Origin: Scytonematopsis contorta HA4267-MV1
GTDB lineage: Bacteria > Cyanobacteriota > Cyanobacteriia > Cyanobacteriales > Nostocaceae
DNA: 64,000 nt
Reading direction: 5' to 3'
Assembly: GCA_019359035.1 (NCBI GenBank)
Contig: JAHHIC010000066.1
Coordinates: forward strand, 248,001 to 312,000
Notes under the pieces: model-generated
The model's database searches: none
Told to the model about the DNA's origin: nothing
Seen by the model: only the letters and a program-made list of their open reading frames with translations
Made by a program: the position numbers and the translations under genes
Shown: piece after piece, positions 43,242 to 53,334 of the stretch
How the letters are laid out: the number at the start of each line of letters is the position of its first letter
Numbering within the stretch: position 1 is the first letter of the stretch

Positions 43242-43610
43242 ATGTCATTACTAGTCCGTGAACAACTTCAGTTACTTGACCAGGGACGTGACCAATTAGT
43301 GGAAAAAATTTTCCAATTAGAAATACTTCTTAATTCACCTGGCGTACTAGCTAAGTTGCAAGAAGGTGCTGACAAAAATACAAAAATTAAAATTATTGAA
43401 TCTGTACTTGATTTATCTCTCGCTCGCAGAAGACTGGAAAACGCTCTCATTGAAAAGATTGCGACACAGTTAAAAAGGCTTGAGCCAGAAATTCAAAAAG
43501 GTATTGACAATTTAGACAGAGCAATCAACGAAATGGATGAGGCAAATAATATCCTCAATTTTATAAACATATTAACAGGTATTATTGCTCGTGTTGTTGG
43601 GCTTCTTTAA
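43242..43610 (+). CDS. Small helical protein partner of the lipoprotein, function unknown
   Basis: 122 residues, mostly coiled-coil (EQLQLLDQGRDQLVEKIFQLEILL, ...EKIATQLKRLEPEIQKGIDNLDRAINEMDEANNILNF) with a hydrophobic C-terminal segment (FINILTGIIARVVGLL) that could insert in a membrane. The short spacing after the lipoprotein gene indicates an operon. No family recognised. Confidence 0.6.
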   Translation: MSLLVREQLQLLDQGRDQLVEKIFQLEILLNSPGVLAKLQEGADKNTKIKIIESVLDLSLARRRLENALIEKIATQLKRLEPEIQKGIDNLDRAINEMDEANNILNFINILTGIIARVVGLL

Positions 43611-43731
43611 ATATTGTTTATTGCTCTAAATGTTTAATAGTATTGCCCTTTGATTTAGCAGGGTGCAGTAGGGCAATTTAATTTTCATGCCAAATTGTAA
43701 TGATAAAAAACAGGAATAAATACGGCAATTA

Positions 43732-43840
43732 TAGCGGTTTTCATTTGAGTCCAATACAAAATCTTACTCCCCTTCTCTTCCCGATGTTCGGAAGGGGTTG
43801 GGGGTTAGGTCTGTGTATTGGATGCAACCGAAAACAGCTA
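43732..43840. mobile_element. MITE-like element, TAGC...GCTA family
   Basis: 109 bp with ends TAGCGGTTTTC and GAAAACAGCTA, and matching subterminal arms CCAATACA/TGTATTGG. It lies at the 3' end of the WD40 gene, overlapping its last codons. Related elements are at 21293 and 56281. Confidence 0.65.
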
Positions 43841-46800
43841 TTCTTCCGTCACCGCTCCCAGTGTCTTCATAGCCATTTTTTGCCCAGCAGTCAACCCCGT
43901 AGCACCAACAATATTCATACCTTCATAAGGTCTTTCACTCACAAGTGTTTTTAAACACTCCCCCGTTTCCACATCCCAAAGTTTTATCGTTTCATCTTGA
44001 CCACTGCTGGCAAGAATTTTACCATCAGGAGAAAAGGCAACAGTCCAAAGACGTTCGCTATGTCCCAAAAAAGTTCTCAAAACTTCTCCCGTGCTAACAT
44101 CCCATAATTTCAGACTAGAGTCATCACTAGCAGTAGCTAAAGTTTTCCCATCCGGACTAAAGACAACAGACCACACACCGTTGCTATGTCCGGATAGAGT
44201 TTTCAAACATTCTCCCGTGCGAACATTCCACAATTTAACTGTATAATCATCGCTACCACTAGCCAGAATTTTTCCATCTGGACTAAAAGCCAGCGACCAA
44301 ACCCCGTTGGTATGTCCTTGTAAAGTTAAAAGACAGCCAGCAGTAAAAACATCCCATAATTTTATTGTGTAATCACCGCTTCCACTAGCTATAGTCTTAT
44401 CATCCGGACTAAAAGCCACCGACCAAACCCAATTATTATGACCTGTAAAGGTTTGCAAGCATTTACCGTTGCTGATATCCCATAATTTAATAGTACGGTC
44501 TGCTGAACCACTAACCAAAAGTTTACGTTCTGGGTTAAACGCTATCGACCAAACCCAATTAATATGTCCCGATAATGTTCGTATAGTTTTTCCTGTGCGG
44601 ACATCCCAAAGCCTAACAGTTTCACTACCAATAGCTAAAGTTTTGTCTTCTGCTCCAAACGCAATTGCTAACACAACCTTTGTGTCACCCTGTAAAGTTT
44701 GACGACACTCTCCCGTACTGACATCCCATAACCTTACGGTACGGTCACCACCACCACTAGCTAAGGTTTTTCCAATCCCCTCCGGGGACGCTGCGCTAAC
44801 AGCACTAAAAGCCAGCGAACGCACAGAACTATTGTAACCCTGCAAAGTTTTCAAGCATTGTCCGCTTGTAACATCCCAAAATTTCACGGTATGGTCATCA
44901 CTACCACTGACTACCATCGGATATTGAGGATGAAACGCCACAGACCAAACTTGACTATCATGTCCAAGTAGAGTTCTTACACATACCCCTGTTTTGATAT
45001 CCCACAGTTTCACGGTGCGGTCAAAACTACAACTGGCGATAATTGTACCATCAGGACTTAAGGAAATTCTTCTAATTAAATGTGTATGCCCCTCAAAACT
45101 TCTTAAAGTGGACAAAGTTGAGACATCCCACAATTTCACAGTACAGTCATAACTCCCACTAGCAAGCATCGAACCATCAAGACTAAAAACAAGTGATTCA
45201 ACCGTATGCTGATGTGCTTGTACAGTTTTACGACAAATACCCGTACTGATATCCCATAGTTTTATTTTTCCGTCATTGCTGCCAGCTGCCAAAATTGCAC
45301 CATCTGCACTAAAAGCTACAGAGACAAAGTAACGACTGTCTCCTTGCAAATTTTGTAATAATTTACCTGTGTTAATATCCCATAATTTTACAGTACAGTT
45401 ATCACTCACAGCAGCAATAGTTTTACCATCTGGACTAAAGACGACTGTATAAATCCAATTAGTACATCCTTGAAAAACTTTTAAACATTCACCTGTTTCA
45501 ACTGACCATAATTTCACAGTACGGTCATCGCTACTGCTTGCTAAAATTTTTCCATCCGGGCTAAAAGCGAGTGAAAGTACCCAACGAATATGTGCTTTGA
45601 TAGTCAATATTGGCTTAGTATCTGCAACTTGCCATAAACGAATCTCACCTCCTTCTCCAGCAGTTGCTAACAATTTACCGTTTGGACTAAAAGAAGAAGC
45701 CAAAACGCTACCAAATTTTTCTGTAAAAACCGATTTGGCAAAGTCAGCATTTTGAAAATTGACACGAGCCAAATTAACATTTCTTAAATATGCCTGCCAA
45801 ACAAATAATGATGAAAAGTCAAAGTTGCTTAAATCTACTTTGAGTTCGCACAGTAAATTAATAATATTACCCGCTGCATATCCACCTTGCTCTTGTGAGC
45901 GTAAAGTTGCAAGAATTGATTTAAAATGATTGACAAGTGAATCCTGATTTCTAAATCTAGGAATTAATTTTTCAATAACTGGTCGAAGAAGCAAGCGAAC
46001 TTGTGCTTCACGGGTATAATCTTTTGCTGTTGCCTTAATTAAAGCACAACAGTTAAATAGTTCTAATTTAAATGGTTCTAATTTTAAACTACAAATTTCC
46101 TGGTATACTTGTTCAATCAACCTTGCTGTGATAAATTCCATCACCGCTGGTGCTTGTGTAAAAACAGAAGCGCTAATATTAAAATCTCTTATAACTTCAA
46201 TTAGCGAGCGAGCTTTTAACGACTCCAGCGCCTCCAAAAGTTCTCTTTGCGATACAAAAGGGGCAATATCTTCTCGTAATTCTACTAACTTTGTCGGCTC
46301 GCGGTTAATTGCTAACCAATACATAATCTGCTTTTCCAAACCAGACAATCGCTCAAACTGTTGTTCTAAAAGCTCCCAAATATCACCAAAAATAGCCGTG
46401 CCTTCTGCTATAAATTGGGAAATATCTCCATAAAATAGTTCTTGTGTTGTGGTCGTTACTATCTTTAAAGCTAAAGGATGACCTCGATAATACTCAATTA
46501 ATAATTGCTCCTGCTCTTGGGAAGCATACAAACCTTTATCTTCAAAAAGCTCGTGTGCTGCTAGCTCAGTTAAACCATTAACTTGTAAAGTGCGAACTGG
46601 TAAATTTTTGCCTTCATTAATAGCAATCCCTTTAGGCTTTTCACGACTAGTCAAAACTAAGCAACTTTGATGCGATGTTTGTCCAATTAACCTAAATAAA
46701 TGGTCATAATTTTCATATTCTTGACAAAAATTAACCGCAGACGAAGGCAGACCATTACCACCATTACCTATAATTGTTTCCACATTATCGAGTAATAATA

Positions 46801-47584
46801 AGCAGCGCTTCTGGAGCAAATATTCCATTAAGCGTGATAACTTACCTTCTAAAGTTTCCGGTAAACTGTTTTCCTGTTGCTGATAAAAAAAATTAATCAA
46901 ATCTGTCAAAAGCTCTGCAATTGGTGGTGCATTACGAAGACTTCGCCAAATCACATAATCAAATTCGCCTTGAATTTGTTTAGCTAATTTCACCGCTAAA
47001 GTCGTTTTGCCAATTCCACCCATCCCTAAGAGTGTAATTAAGCGACATTTATCTTGTTCAACCCACTGTCTCAGGGTAGCGAGTTCGTCTTCACGTCCAT
47101 AGAAAATTGAGACATCAATCGCTTCTCCCCAGTCAACGTGATTTTGGATTTTTGATTGCTCCGCTATTGCTGAGAGCTTCGCTAATGGATTTTGGATTGT
47201 AGGCTCAAGATTTTCAAGATTTTCAATTGTGTTCTTGTGAATTCTATACCCCGCATTTTCTAAATGTCTTGAGATATTACTCCAATTTTTTACGGGTGCG
47301 CTCGTTAAATTCTCAATATATCGATACAAACCCCTGGAAAGCTCGACCCTCAATCCATTTGGTTCGCGGTTGAGTTCGTAAGCAATATCCGTCGGACTGT
47401 AACCACATAGCAAACCCCGTAAGCAAGCTTTTTCTACCGGAGTCAATTTTTTGCGATATGAATGCCTTTCTTGCTGCTTCGCTTGTGCTAAATCTTGATA
47501 CAACTGCTCTAGATTCCAACACTCACAGGCTTGGGCAAACTTAGTCGCGAACTCTTCGCCTCGGGGCTGAGGGTTTAACGTCAT
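43838..47584 (-). CDS. NB-ARC STAND protein with 14 WD40 repeats
   Basis: 1248 residues. The N-terminal ~110 residues include a helix-turn-helix-like segment ([44 protein letters not shown]) as in other cyanobacterial STAND proteins. The NB-ARC ATPase (about 150-470) has Walker [13 protein letters not shown] and Walker B LLLLDN, then a helical region and a short pentapeptide-like link ([14 protein letters not shown]). Fourteen WD40 repeats (about 645-1230) should form two seven-bladed propellers. Such proteins act as ligand-triggered switches; the ligand is unknown. Blade 8 carries an extra ~8 residues ([12 protein letters not shown]) from a GC-rich insertion near 44775. Confidence 0.9.
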   Translation of the reverse strand: MTLNPQPRGEEFATKFAQACECWNLEQLYQDLAQAKQQERHSYRKKLTPVEKACLRGLLCGYSPTDIAYELNREPNGLRVELSRGLYRYIENLTSAPVKNWSNISRHLENAGYRIHKNTIENLENLEPTIQNPLAKLSAIAEQSKIQNHVDWGEAIDVSIFYGREDELATLRQWVEQDKCRLITLLGMGGIGKTTLAVKLAKQIQGEFDYVIWRSLRNAPPIAELLTDLINFFYQQQENSLPETLEGKLSRLMEYLLQKRCLLLLDNVETIIGNGGNGLPSSAVNFCQEYENYDHLFRLIGQTSHQSCLVLTSREKPKGIAINEGKNLPVRTLQVNGLTELAAHELFEDKGLYASQEQEQLLIEYYRGHPLALKIVTTTTQELFYGDISQFIAEGTAIFGDIWELLEQQFERLSGLEKQIMYWLAINREPTKLVELREDIAPFVSQRELLEALESLKARSLIEVIRDFNISASVFTQAPAVMEFITARLIEQVYQEICSLKLEPFKLELFNCCALIKATAKDYTREAQVRLLLRPVIEKLIPRFRNQDSLVNHFKSILATLRSQEQGGYAAGNIINLLCELKVDLSNFDFSSLFVWQAYLRNVNLARVNFQNADFAKSVFTEKFGSVLASSFSPNGKLLATAGEGGEIRLWQVADTKPILTIKAHIRWVLSLAFSPDGKILASSSDDRTVKLWSVETGECLKVFQGCTNWIYTVVFSPDGKTIAAVSDNCTVKLWDINTGKLLQNLQGDSRYFVSVAFSADGAILAAGSNDGKIKLWDISTGICRKTVQAHQHTVESLVFSLDGSMLASGSYDCTVKLWDVSTLSTLRSFEGHTHLIRRISLSPDGTIIASCSFDRTVKLWDIKTGVCVRTLLGHDSQVWSVAFHPQYPMVVSGSDDHTVKFWDVTSGQCLKTLQGYNSSVRSLAFSAVSAASPEGIGKTLASGGGDRTVRLWDVSTGECRQTLQGDTKVVLAIAFGAEDKTLAIGSETVRLWDVRTGKTIRTLSGHINWVWSIAFNPERKLLVSGSADRTIKLWDISNGKCLQTFTGHNNWVWSVAFSPDDKTIASGSGDYTIKLWDVFTAGCLLTLQGHTNGVWSLAFSPDGKILASGSDDYTVKLWNVRTGECLKTLSGHSNGVWSVVFSPDGKTLATASDDSSLKLWDVSTGEVLRTFLGHSERLWTVAFSPDGKILASSGQDETIKLWDVETGECLKTLVSERPYEGMNIVGATGLTAGQKMAMKTLGAVTEE

Positions 47585-47635
47585 TACAGTTTTAATAAAA
47601 ATAGTTTTTATTAAAATACATTGTACTACAAGTAT

Positions 47636-48163
47636 TTATACGCAGGCAGATTTACACACAATTTTTATGATTCTGTGAAAATAAGTATTTTGTGATAGAC
47701 CTAACCCCCCTTCGTTGTGCAATTCGTCATCAATTGTTACCCAAACTGTTTGCGGCTGATAATAGTCTGTATTAATTGCTAGAAGCATTTCTTTGTTACT
47801 GAAAAGACGTGACCAAGGAACTATAGAACGTATTTGCTCACCAATCATTGTTTGTAAAGAAAAACTTTTTCCATCTCCAGATATTGGACGTAAATATTGG
47901 CGACCGCGACTTAATACTTTGTTTTTTCTTCTGATTTCTAAAATTTTCGCCAGTTCTTGATACACCCAATTATCTTCATCAAAAAAGTGTACTCCCCGAC
48001 TTTATAAATGCTCCAAATTCCCCACCAAACATGGCTTATCGTAAATAACGGTCAGCACCATCCCCTATTCCTTGTCCATCAAAGCATTGTTCAGTACCGT
48101 AATAAATACAAGGAATTCCTAACGTTGTCGCGTTCAGAAAGAACTGTATCAAGTAAATGGCGA
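47636..48163 (-). pseudogene. Alpha-amylase (GH13) C-terminal remnant with in-frame stop and frameshift
   Basis: Reading the minus strand: IYLIQFFLNATTLGIPCIYYG, TEQCFDGQG, DRYLR, stop, AMFGGEFGAF, frameshift, then HFFDED, VYQELAKILEIRRKNKVLSRG, YLRPISGDG and IVPWSRLFSNKEMLLAINTD. GIPCIYYGTEQ and the FGG...HFF...YQELAKIL..R pattern are characteristic of the end of the GH13 barrel and the C-terminal beta domain. The upstream catalytic part is missing, and at least one stop codon and one frameshift interrupt the rest. Confidence 0.65.
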
Positions 48164-48252
48164 ACGTCTGACAAGGTTAAGAACATTCGCCATTTTTTCA
48201 ATATGTAATCCAATATGTAATAGTTGCGAAAAATTCAACTTATGCAAGCTGA

Positions 48253-48300
48253 CTTACACAAGTTGTAAGGTTTACATGACTTTAGTCATGGTATAATCCA
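48253..48300 (+). promoter_or_regulatory. Promoter with overlapping dyads upstream of the Spy-like gene
   Basis: TTTACA (48271) and TATAAT (48292) are spaced by 15 bases. The spacer and the -10 box are framed by three half-sites: CATGAC-TTTA-GTCATG, and GTCATGG-TATAAT-CCATGAC. A further dyad CTTACA-CAAGT-TGTAAG (48253-48269) precedes the -35. This layout suggests repressor binding. It lies about 80 bases upstream of the ATG at 48379. Confidence 0.55.
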
Positions 48301-48378
48301 TGACCTTTGCCTGATGGCATTAACTCCTGGAAATACTTATGCTAGTGGGGTAATAATCAATAAAGTTACGTCCTAAGT

Positions 48379-48876
48379 ATGATGAAAATAAAATTAATGC
48401 CATTATTGGCTAGCGTTGTTACTGTTGGTGTACTCGCAGTTCCGTTTGTTGCTAATGCTAGTACTATTAATCACGAACAAATGTTGCTAGCACAGAGAGG
48501 AGAAAGACAAACTCAGGGAAATACTCGGAAAAATAGGGGACCTTGGGCAAAACTTAACCTCTCTGAGACGCAAAAACAACAAATGCGTGAGCTTCACAAG
48601 GAAACTCGCGAAAAAGTTCAAGGCGTTTTTACTGACGAACAAAAAGCTAAGCTAAAAGCTGCAAGGGAACAAGGCCGTCAAGGACAAAACCGTCTAAGCC
48701 GTAAGGATGTCATGGCTTCCTTAAATCTGACAGAAGACCAGAAAGCCAAACTTAAGTTAATTAGGCAGGAACAAAAAGTCAAGATGGATGGTATTCTTTC
48801 GGACGACCAAAAGGCTCAACTCGAACAAATGCGCTCTTCACGTAAGCAAGGTTGGCAACAGCGAAATAGTCGATAA
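48379..48876 (+). CDS. Spy/CpxP-like periplasmic protein (LTXXQ repeats)
   Basis: 165 residues. A Sec signal ending VANAS leads to a helical basic protein with two copies of the motif 'LNLSETQKQQMRELHKETREKVQGVFTDEQKAKLKAAR' and 'LNLTEDQKAKLKLIRQEQKVKMDGILSDDQKAQLEQMR', i.e. LTxxQ-type repeats. Spy/CpxP proteins are periplasmic chaperones or metal/envelope stress sensors. The promoter has an elaborate palindromic operator, which suggests stress-controlled expression. Confidence 0.8.
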   Translation: MMKIKLMPLLASVVTVGVLAVPFVANASTINHEQMLLAQRGERQTQGNTRKNRGPWAKLNLSETQKQQMRELHKETREKVQGVFTDEQKAKLKAAREQGRQGQNRLSRKDVMASLNLTEDQKAKLKLIRQEQKVKMDGILSDDQKAQLEQMRSSRKQGWQQRNSR

Positions 48877-49067
48877 TCGACTTTTTGATTCGGGACTCTC
48901 AAAAATATAGCTGTAATTGGGTGTTGTTAATAGGGTGCAAATGAATAGGCATTATTTTTGCTGTGGGACAGTACTTATATTGGGACGCATCTACCACCAA
49001 TTAAGTGAATAATGTATGTGGGCATTAAATTTTAAAATTATAACTATTATTATCCAGATATTATCGA

Positions 49068-49099
49068 CGAACCGCCAAGAAGCCAAGGTAGCCAAGAGG
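49068..49099. repeat. Dispersed CGAACCGCCAAGA-type repeat, copy 2
   Basis: CGAACCGCCAAGAAGCCAAG and the following GTAGCCAAGAGG, related to 31600-31630. It lies in the 763-base gap between the Spy-like gene and amt; apart from the NtcA-like site the gap shows no other structure I recognise. Confidence 0.65.
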
Positions 49100-49392
49100 A
49101 AGAGAGTGAAAAAACAAACAAAACATTGTAAAACACAAACTCTACTTTAACTAACAGTATTTTTCCAAAAATTATAGCTGCGGATATCTATATTTTCTTC
49201 ACAATGCTACTGTTGAACTGTTATTTGTAAATGATGACATCGGTTATCAAGTTATTAAGCTAGAGTCTGCTTGTATAAAATTATCATTTATTATAATTTT
49301 TGTCTGTAATCACAAAATGTAGGTTTAAGAAGCTATACGACTGCTAAGCGCTATGCATAAAACGCAACTGACTGATGCGTAAAAAATAAATA

Positions 49393-49406
49393 GTATCAAA
49401 TTTTAC
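49393..49406 (+). promoter_or_regulatory. Candidate NtcA-binding site upstream of amt
   Basis: GTATCAAATTTTAC fits the NtcA consensus GTA-N8-TAC exactly, 234 bases before the ammonium transporter ATG. A -10-like TTATTA follows after about 29 bases, longer than the usual ~22. The motif also occurs by chance about once per 4 kb, so support comes mainly from the nitrogen-related gene. Confidence 0.4.
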
Positions 49407-49639
49407 AGATTTTTACTGTGTAAAAAATCAACAATTTATTAAATTTCTCAGTGAGTTCCCCTGCATAAATCAACAGGCGATAGTATTATGAACTTTTTCC
49501 AGATAAATTTATGCTTTGTTGCATATCTTAAAGGTTTTTGATATTAAATATCTGTAAAGTCTGGGAAGATGAAATGTAGGGGAAAAATATTGCCTATTTC
49601 TGCTGGAGGTTTTTCTGCTGTTGAGGAAAGTTTTAGACA

Positions 49640-51247
49640 ATGATTTTTAAACTTATGGGTAGAAACAAATTGAAGAGAAAAACTAAACAAGTATTTGTCA
49701 CTTCTGCAAATCATAGGCAAAATAACTCAATTGTCAATCAATTAACTCTTTTAATTAAGCAGTTGTCTCCAAGTTGGCAAGCCTGTATACCTCTAGCTTG
49801 TCTGATTGTCTTGGCTTGGGGTTATGTCGCAGTTGCACAAACTCCAGCCGCAGCACCAGCCCCAACCACTGCGGAACTGAAAGTAGCGCTAGATACTCTG
49901 TGGGTCTGTGTTGCTGCCTTTTTGGTGTTCTTTATGAACGCTGGTTTTTGTATGTTAGAAACCGGCTTCTGTCGCCAGAAAAACGCTGTCAACGTTTTAG
50001 CAAAAAACTTGATTGTATTTGCTCTAGCTACCGTTGCTTTTTGGGCAATTGGTTTTGGCTTGATGTTTGGCAATGGCAATGACTTTATTGGCTTTAATGG
50101 GTTCTTTCTCCAAGGTGCAGATAACAGTCCCGCTACAGCAAAAGCGTATCAAGGGGTATTTGATGCTCTGGCTTGGGCGGGTGTACCCTTAGCAGCTAAA
50201 TTTTTATTCCAGTTGGTATTTGCTGGTACTGCTGCCACGATTGTTTCTGGTGCAGTTGCTGAACGGATTAAGTTTGTTGACTTCCTTATCTTTAGTCTCT
50301 TACTTGTAGGTATTCTCTATCCAATTACCGGACACTGGATTTGGGGTGCTGGTTGGCTTGCAGATAGAGGTTTCTGGGATTTTGCAGGTTCCACAGTGGT
50401 TCACTCTGCAGGTGGTTGGGCAGCTTTGATGGGAGCAGCATTTCTCGGCCCCCGCATTGGTAAATATCAAGGTGGAGAGAGCATTGCGATGCCTGGACAC
50501 AATATGAGCATTGCAACTTTGGGCTGTTTGATTTTGTGGTTGGGTTGGTTCGGCTTTAACCCCGGTTCAGTGATGGCTGCAGACCCAGGTGCAATTACTC
50601 ATATTGCCTTAACTACCAATATGGCGGGTGCTGTTGGTGGAATTGCTGCGACAATCACAGCTTGGCTGTATTTAGGCAAACCTGACCTTTCGATGATTAT
50701 TAACGGTATCTTGGCTGGTTTGGTAGGAGTCACAGCAGCTTGTGCCTATGTAACAATCACTAGTTCTTTTATTATCGGTTTAGTTGCTGGAGTAATAGTG
50801 GTTTTCGCTGTTACTTTCTTTGACAAAATCGGCATTGATGACCCAGTGGGAGCTACTTCTGTTCATTTAGTCTGTGGTATTTGGGGTACTCTTGCGGTCG
50901 GTTTATTTGCTGTCGGTCCTGGTGTTTATTCCTGGTACGGTGAAACTCTTGGGCCTGCGAAAGGTTTATTTGCTGGTGGAGGTTTAAGACAGCTTATTAC
51001 CCAGTTCATTGGTGTGATGTCTGTTGGTGGTATTACTGTTTTGCTCAGCAGTATCTTTTGGATAGCGTTAAAATCTACCCTCGGTATCAGAGTAACTCGT
51101 CACGAGGAACTGGAAGGCTTGGATATCGGTGAACACGGTATGGAAGCTTACACCGGATTTGCTAAGGAGGCTGGGCCTGCTGGATTCGGTGAAGGGAGCG
51201 ATTTTGGACAAGTTCCACCACGGGGAGATTTACCTCGGAGCTACTAA
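49640..51247 (+). CDS. amt: Ammonium transporter (Amt/MEP family)
   Basis: 535 residues with 11 membrane segments after an unusually long N-terminal region (about 70 residues, a basic tail then a signal-like [17 protein letters not shown]). Family blocks are clear: [17 protein letters not shown], the first pore His in [30 protein letters not shown], and the second pore His in [21 protein letters not shown]. Amt proteins import ammonium and are normally induced under nitrogen limitation by NtcA; a consensus site lies upstream. No glnK/glnB gene is adjacent. GGAG (49605) is too far to fix the start, so a shorter protein is possible. Confidence 0.94.
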   Translation: MIFKLMGRNKLKRKTKQVFVTSANHRQNNSIVNQLTLLIKQLSPSWQACIPLACLIVLAWGYVAVAQTPAAAPAPTTAELKVALDTLWVCVAAFLVFFMNAGFCMLETGFCRQKNAVNVLAKNLIVFALATVAFWAIGFGLMFGNGNDFIGFNGFFLQGADNSPATAKAYQGVFDALAWAGVPLAAKFLFQLVFAGTAATIVSGAVAERIKFVDFLIFSLLLVGILYPITGHWIWGAGWLADRGFWDFAGSTVVHSAGGWAALMGAAFLGPRIGKYQGGESIAMPGHNMSIATLGCLILWLGWFGFNPGSVMAADPGAITHIALTTNMAGAVGGIAATITAWLYLGKPDLSMIINGILAGLVGVTAACAYVTITSSFIIGLVAGVIVVFAVTFFDKIGIDDPVGATSVHLVCGIWGTLAVGLFAVGPGVYSWYGETLGPAKGLFAGGGLRQLITQFIGVMSVGGITVLLSSIFWIALKSTLGIRVTRHEELEGLDIGEHGMEAYTGFAKEAGPAGFGEGSDFGQVPPRGDLPRSY

Positions 51248-51283
51248 AATCGTTTCAGTAAAAGCCTGATACAAATAGGTTAT

Positions 51284-51340
51284 GTAGAGACGCGATTTAT
51301 CGCGTCTCTTGTCGTCTCTTGTCGTCTCTTGTCGTCTCTA
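51284..51340. repeat. GTAGAGAC-family palindrome, copy 7, with tandem arm expansion
   Basis: GTAGAGACGCGATTTATCGC followed by GTCTCT, after which the right arm is repeated as three TTGTCGTCTC decamers. It lies just after amt and may serve as its 3' end. Confidence 0.85.
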
Positions 51341-51401
51341 TATTTTGTATGTGTTTCACAGTTAAAGCAAAGCCAGCCACCCAGCCACACAGCCACACAG
51401 C

Positions 51402-51643
51402 CAGTGACTAAAGTCGAATGGCACTAAGAAAAGCTGTAAACCAAGCAGGGAGCAGGGAGCGGGGAGCAGGGAGCGCTTGTGGGGAGGCAGGGAGAAAGTA
51501 CAGAAAAAGTTTGATAGCTTTTAAGTCGTATTTATGTGAAATCTAAATTTTCTCCCTGCTCCTGCTCCATTCTCCCTGCCCCCTGCACCCTTCTCCCTGC
51601 AAGTGTTTCATAATTTCTTAGTGCCATTCGACTAAAGTCACTG
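51402..51643. mobile_element. 242-bp non-coding element with 30-bp terminal inverted repeats
   Basis: Left end 51402-51431 (CAGTGACTAAAGTCGAATGG...) and right end 51614-51643 are inverted copies identical at 28 of 30 positions. The interior holds (GCAGGGA)n and complementary (CTCCCTG)n tracts and no ORF. No target-site duplication is obvious. It resembles a MITE and marks the left edge of the toxin-antitoxin island. Confidence 0.75.
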
Positions 51644-51735
51644 TCTAAAAGCTGAAGTCCTCTAAAGAGGACTAATAAAATATAAGATTTTTGGGAGTAT
51701 CTTAAGATAAAAGTAAAAGATAGATTTTAATTACT

Positions 51736-52311
51736 ATGATATCAGCGAATAGTACTAAATTTTACACGTTTGAAGAATATTTAACTTACGACGATGGTAC
51801 AGATAATCGTTACGAATTGATTGATGGGAGATTAGAATTAATAAATCCACCAACTTTTAAACATTTGCTGATTTCTAAATTTATTGAACAGAAATTTGAT
51901 TTAGAAATTAAACGCTTAGGTTTACCCTGGCTATGTTTCCGAGAAGCGGGTGTGAGAACTGGATGGCGAAAATCAAGGTTAACAGATGTGTATGTATTAA
52001 CTCAGCAACAAGTTTTAGAGCAAATTGATGAGTCAGCAGTGTGTCAAACTTCTCCTTTATTGGTGGTAGAAGTAGTAAGTCATGAATCAGTAAAACGAGA
52101 TTATCGTTATAAGCGTTCTGAATATGCAGCTTTGGAGATTCCTGAATATTGGATTGTAGACCCAATAGAGTCGAAAGTTGCTGTTTTATTATTAGAAGAT
52201 GGTTTGTATGAAGAAACGGAATTTACTGGTGATAAACAAATAGTTTCTCAAACTTTTCCGGAATTATCTCTGACTGTTGAGCAAATATTCGCGGCTGGTA
52301 ATATTCTTTAA
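51736..52311 (+). CDS. Uma2 family (DUF820) putative endonuclease, copy 1
   Basis: 191 residues of the PD-(D/E)XK-like Uma2 family, abundant in cyanobacteria. Visible blocks: FTFEEYLTYDDGTDNRYELIDGRLELINPPTFKH, LTDVYVLTQQ, and the nuclease-like core PLLVVEVVSHESVKRDYRYKRSEYAALEIPEYWIVDP. Cellular function is not established. The first gene of the island, with no obvious partner on its strand. Confidence 0.88.
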   Translation: MISANSTKFYTFEEYLTYDDGTDNRYELIDGRLELINPPTFKHLLISKFIEQKFDLEIKRLGLPWLCFREAGVRTGWRKSRLTDVYVLTQQQVLEQIDESAVCQTSPLLVVEVVSHESVKRDYRYKRSEYAALEIPEYWIVDPIESKVAVLLLEDGLYEETEFTGDKQIVSQTFPELSLTVEQIFAAGNIL

Positions 52312-52325
52312 AAAGTTATCTCGTA

Positions 52326-52751
52326 TTAATTTTCTATTGTCCAATCCTCAAACCGTAAACCAGGTATGCGAGAAAAATCTCGTTGGTTGCGCGTTACTAA
52401 AATGGCATTATTAGCAACAGCAATTGACGCAATTCGTAAATCCTGTGTACCGACGCGAAGTTTTTGACGCTTAAATTCAGCGTAGTAATTAGCTGCATCT
52501 TCATTGAACTGTAATATATTTATACTTATAAAATCTTCTAATGTTTCTCGCAATTGCGTGTAAGCAAATACTAACGCTTCTGGTGAATCAGCCCTTTTTA
52601 TACGGTTGAGCCTACCATACATCTGCTCTTCAAATGTAACAATTGTAGTGGCTAGATGTTGTGAAGAAATTGCATTCACACGTTTAATGACTAGCGGATA
52701 TGACCTTTGAAAAAGCGAAAGAGTATCTGTATCTAATATCCACAAACTCAC
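52326..52751 (-). CDS. PIN-domain (VapC-like) toxin, module 1
   Basis: 141 residues. PIN-domain acidic residues are visible in LWILDTDTLSLFQ, the Glu of IVTFEEQMYGR, and the Asp of GTQDLRIASIAVANNAILVTRNQRDFSRIPGLRFEDW. VapC-type toxins are Mg-dependent ribonucleases. The start codon overlaps the antitoxin gene by four bases (ATGA), indicating translational coupling. A second copy with the same length lies 1009 bases upstream in the same orientation. Confidence 0.88.
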   Translation of the reverse strand: MSLWILDTDTLSLFQRSYPLVIKRVNAISSQHLATTIVTFEEQMYGRLNRIKRADSPEALVFAYTQLRETLEDFISINILQFNEDAANYYAEFKRQKLRVGTQDLRIASIAVANNAILVTRNQRDFSRIPGLRFEDWTIEN

Positions 52752-53125
52752 TTATTTTCTTCCTGTGTATCTAGCTGACTATAATACTCTTCTTGTTCTG
52801 CATCAAGTTCACGTCTATATGCCTCAATATCCGCTAACATATCATTAAATTGTGGGTCATCCTTATACTTACCAGCAAATTTCATCCAAGGATGCTCTGA
52901 TTTGGGTGCTTCAATCACTGCTGTTACTATTTCTACATTTTGCAAGCGAGTATTCACAAGTTCATTGAGGTTTTTTAGCGCTTCTTCACGTGTTGAGGCA
53001 GAGACAAATAAATCTGGCTGACCCCAAACTGTTGCTTGATAACCGTCTTCTTTTTCTTCAACTAATACTGAATAATTAAATGTTGATAAGCTATCAGTCG
53101 TATTTTTTACCAAATTAGTAGTCAT
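52748..53125 (-). CDS. HicB-like antitoxin, module 1
   Basis: 125 residues. The N-terminal half (FNYSVLVEEKEDGYQATVWGQPDLFVSASTREEALKNLNELVNTRL) has the HicB partial RNase-H-like fold. The C-terminal half is acidic and helical, with no visible DNA-binding domain. Pairing of a HicB-like antitoxin with a PIN toxin instead of HicA is unusual but recurrent in cyanobacteria. It precedes and overlaps the toxin gene. Confidence 0.75.
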   Translation of the reverse strand: MTTNLVKNTTDSLSTFNYSVLVEEKEDGYQATVWGQPDLFVSASTREEALKNLNELVNTRLQNVEIVTAVIEAPKSEHPWMKFAGKYKDDPQFNDMLADIEAYRRELDAEQEEYYSQLDTQEENK

Positions 53126-53334
53126 AAAAACTTTCCTTTAAGCCAATAATTCATCTACTGCTATACTAAAGCCTTTCAAAATTTTTTGTATGCTGACCAC
53201 TTGACCCGATGTAAACATAGAAGCTTACTTGCCTATAAACTTTGTACAACACTGAGAATACCAGTACTAATCATTTTAGACCTGCCAATTTGGCTAAAGT
53301 TTAAAATTCCTCAAGGTTAAAAGGTTATAGAGTA

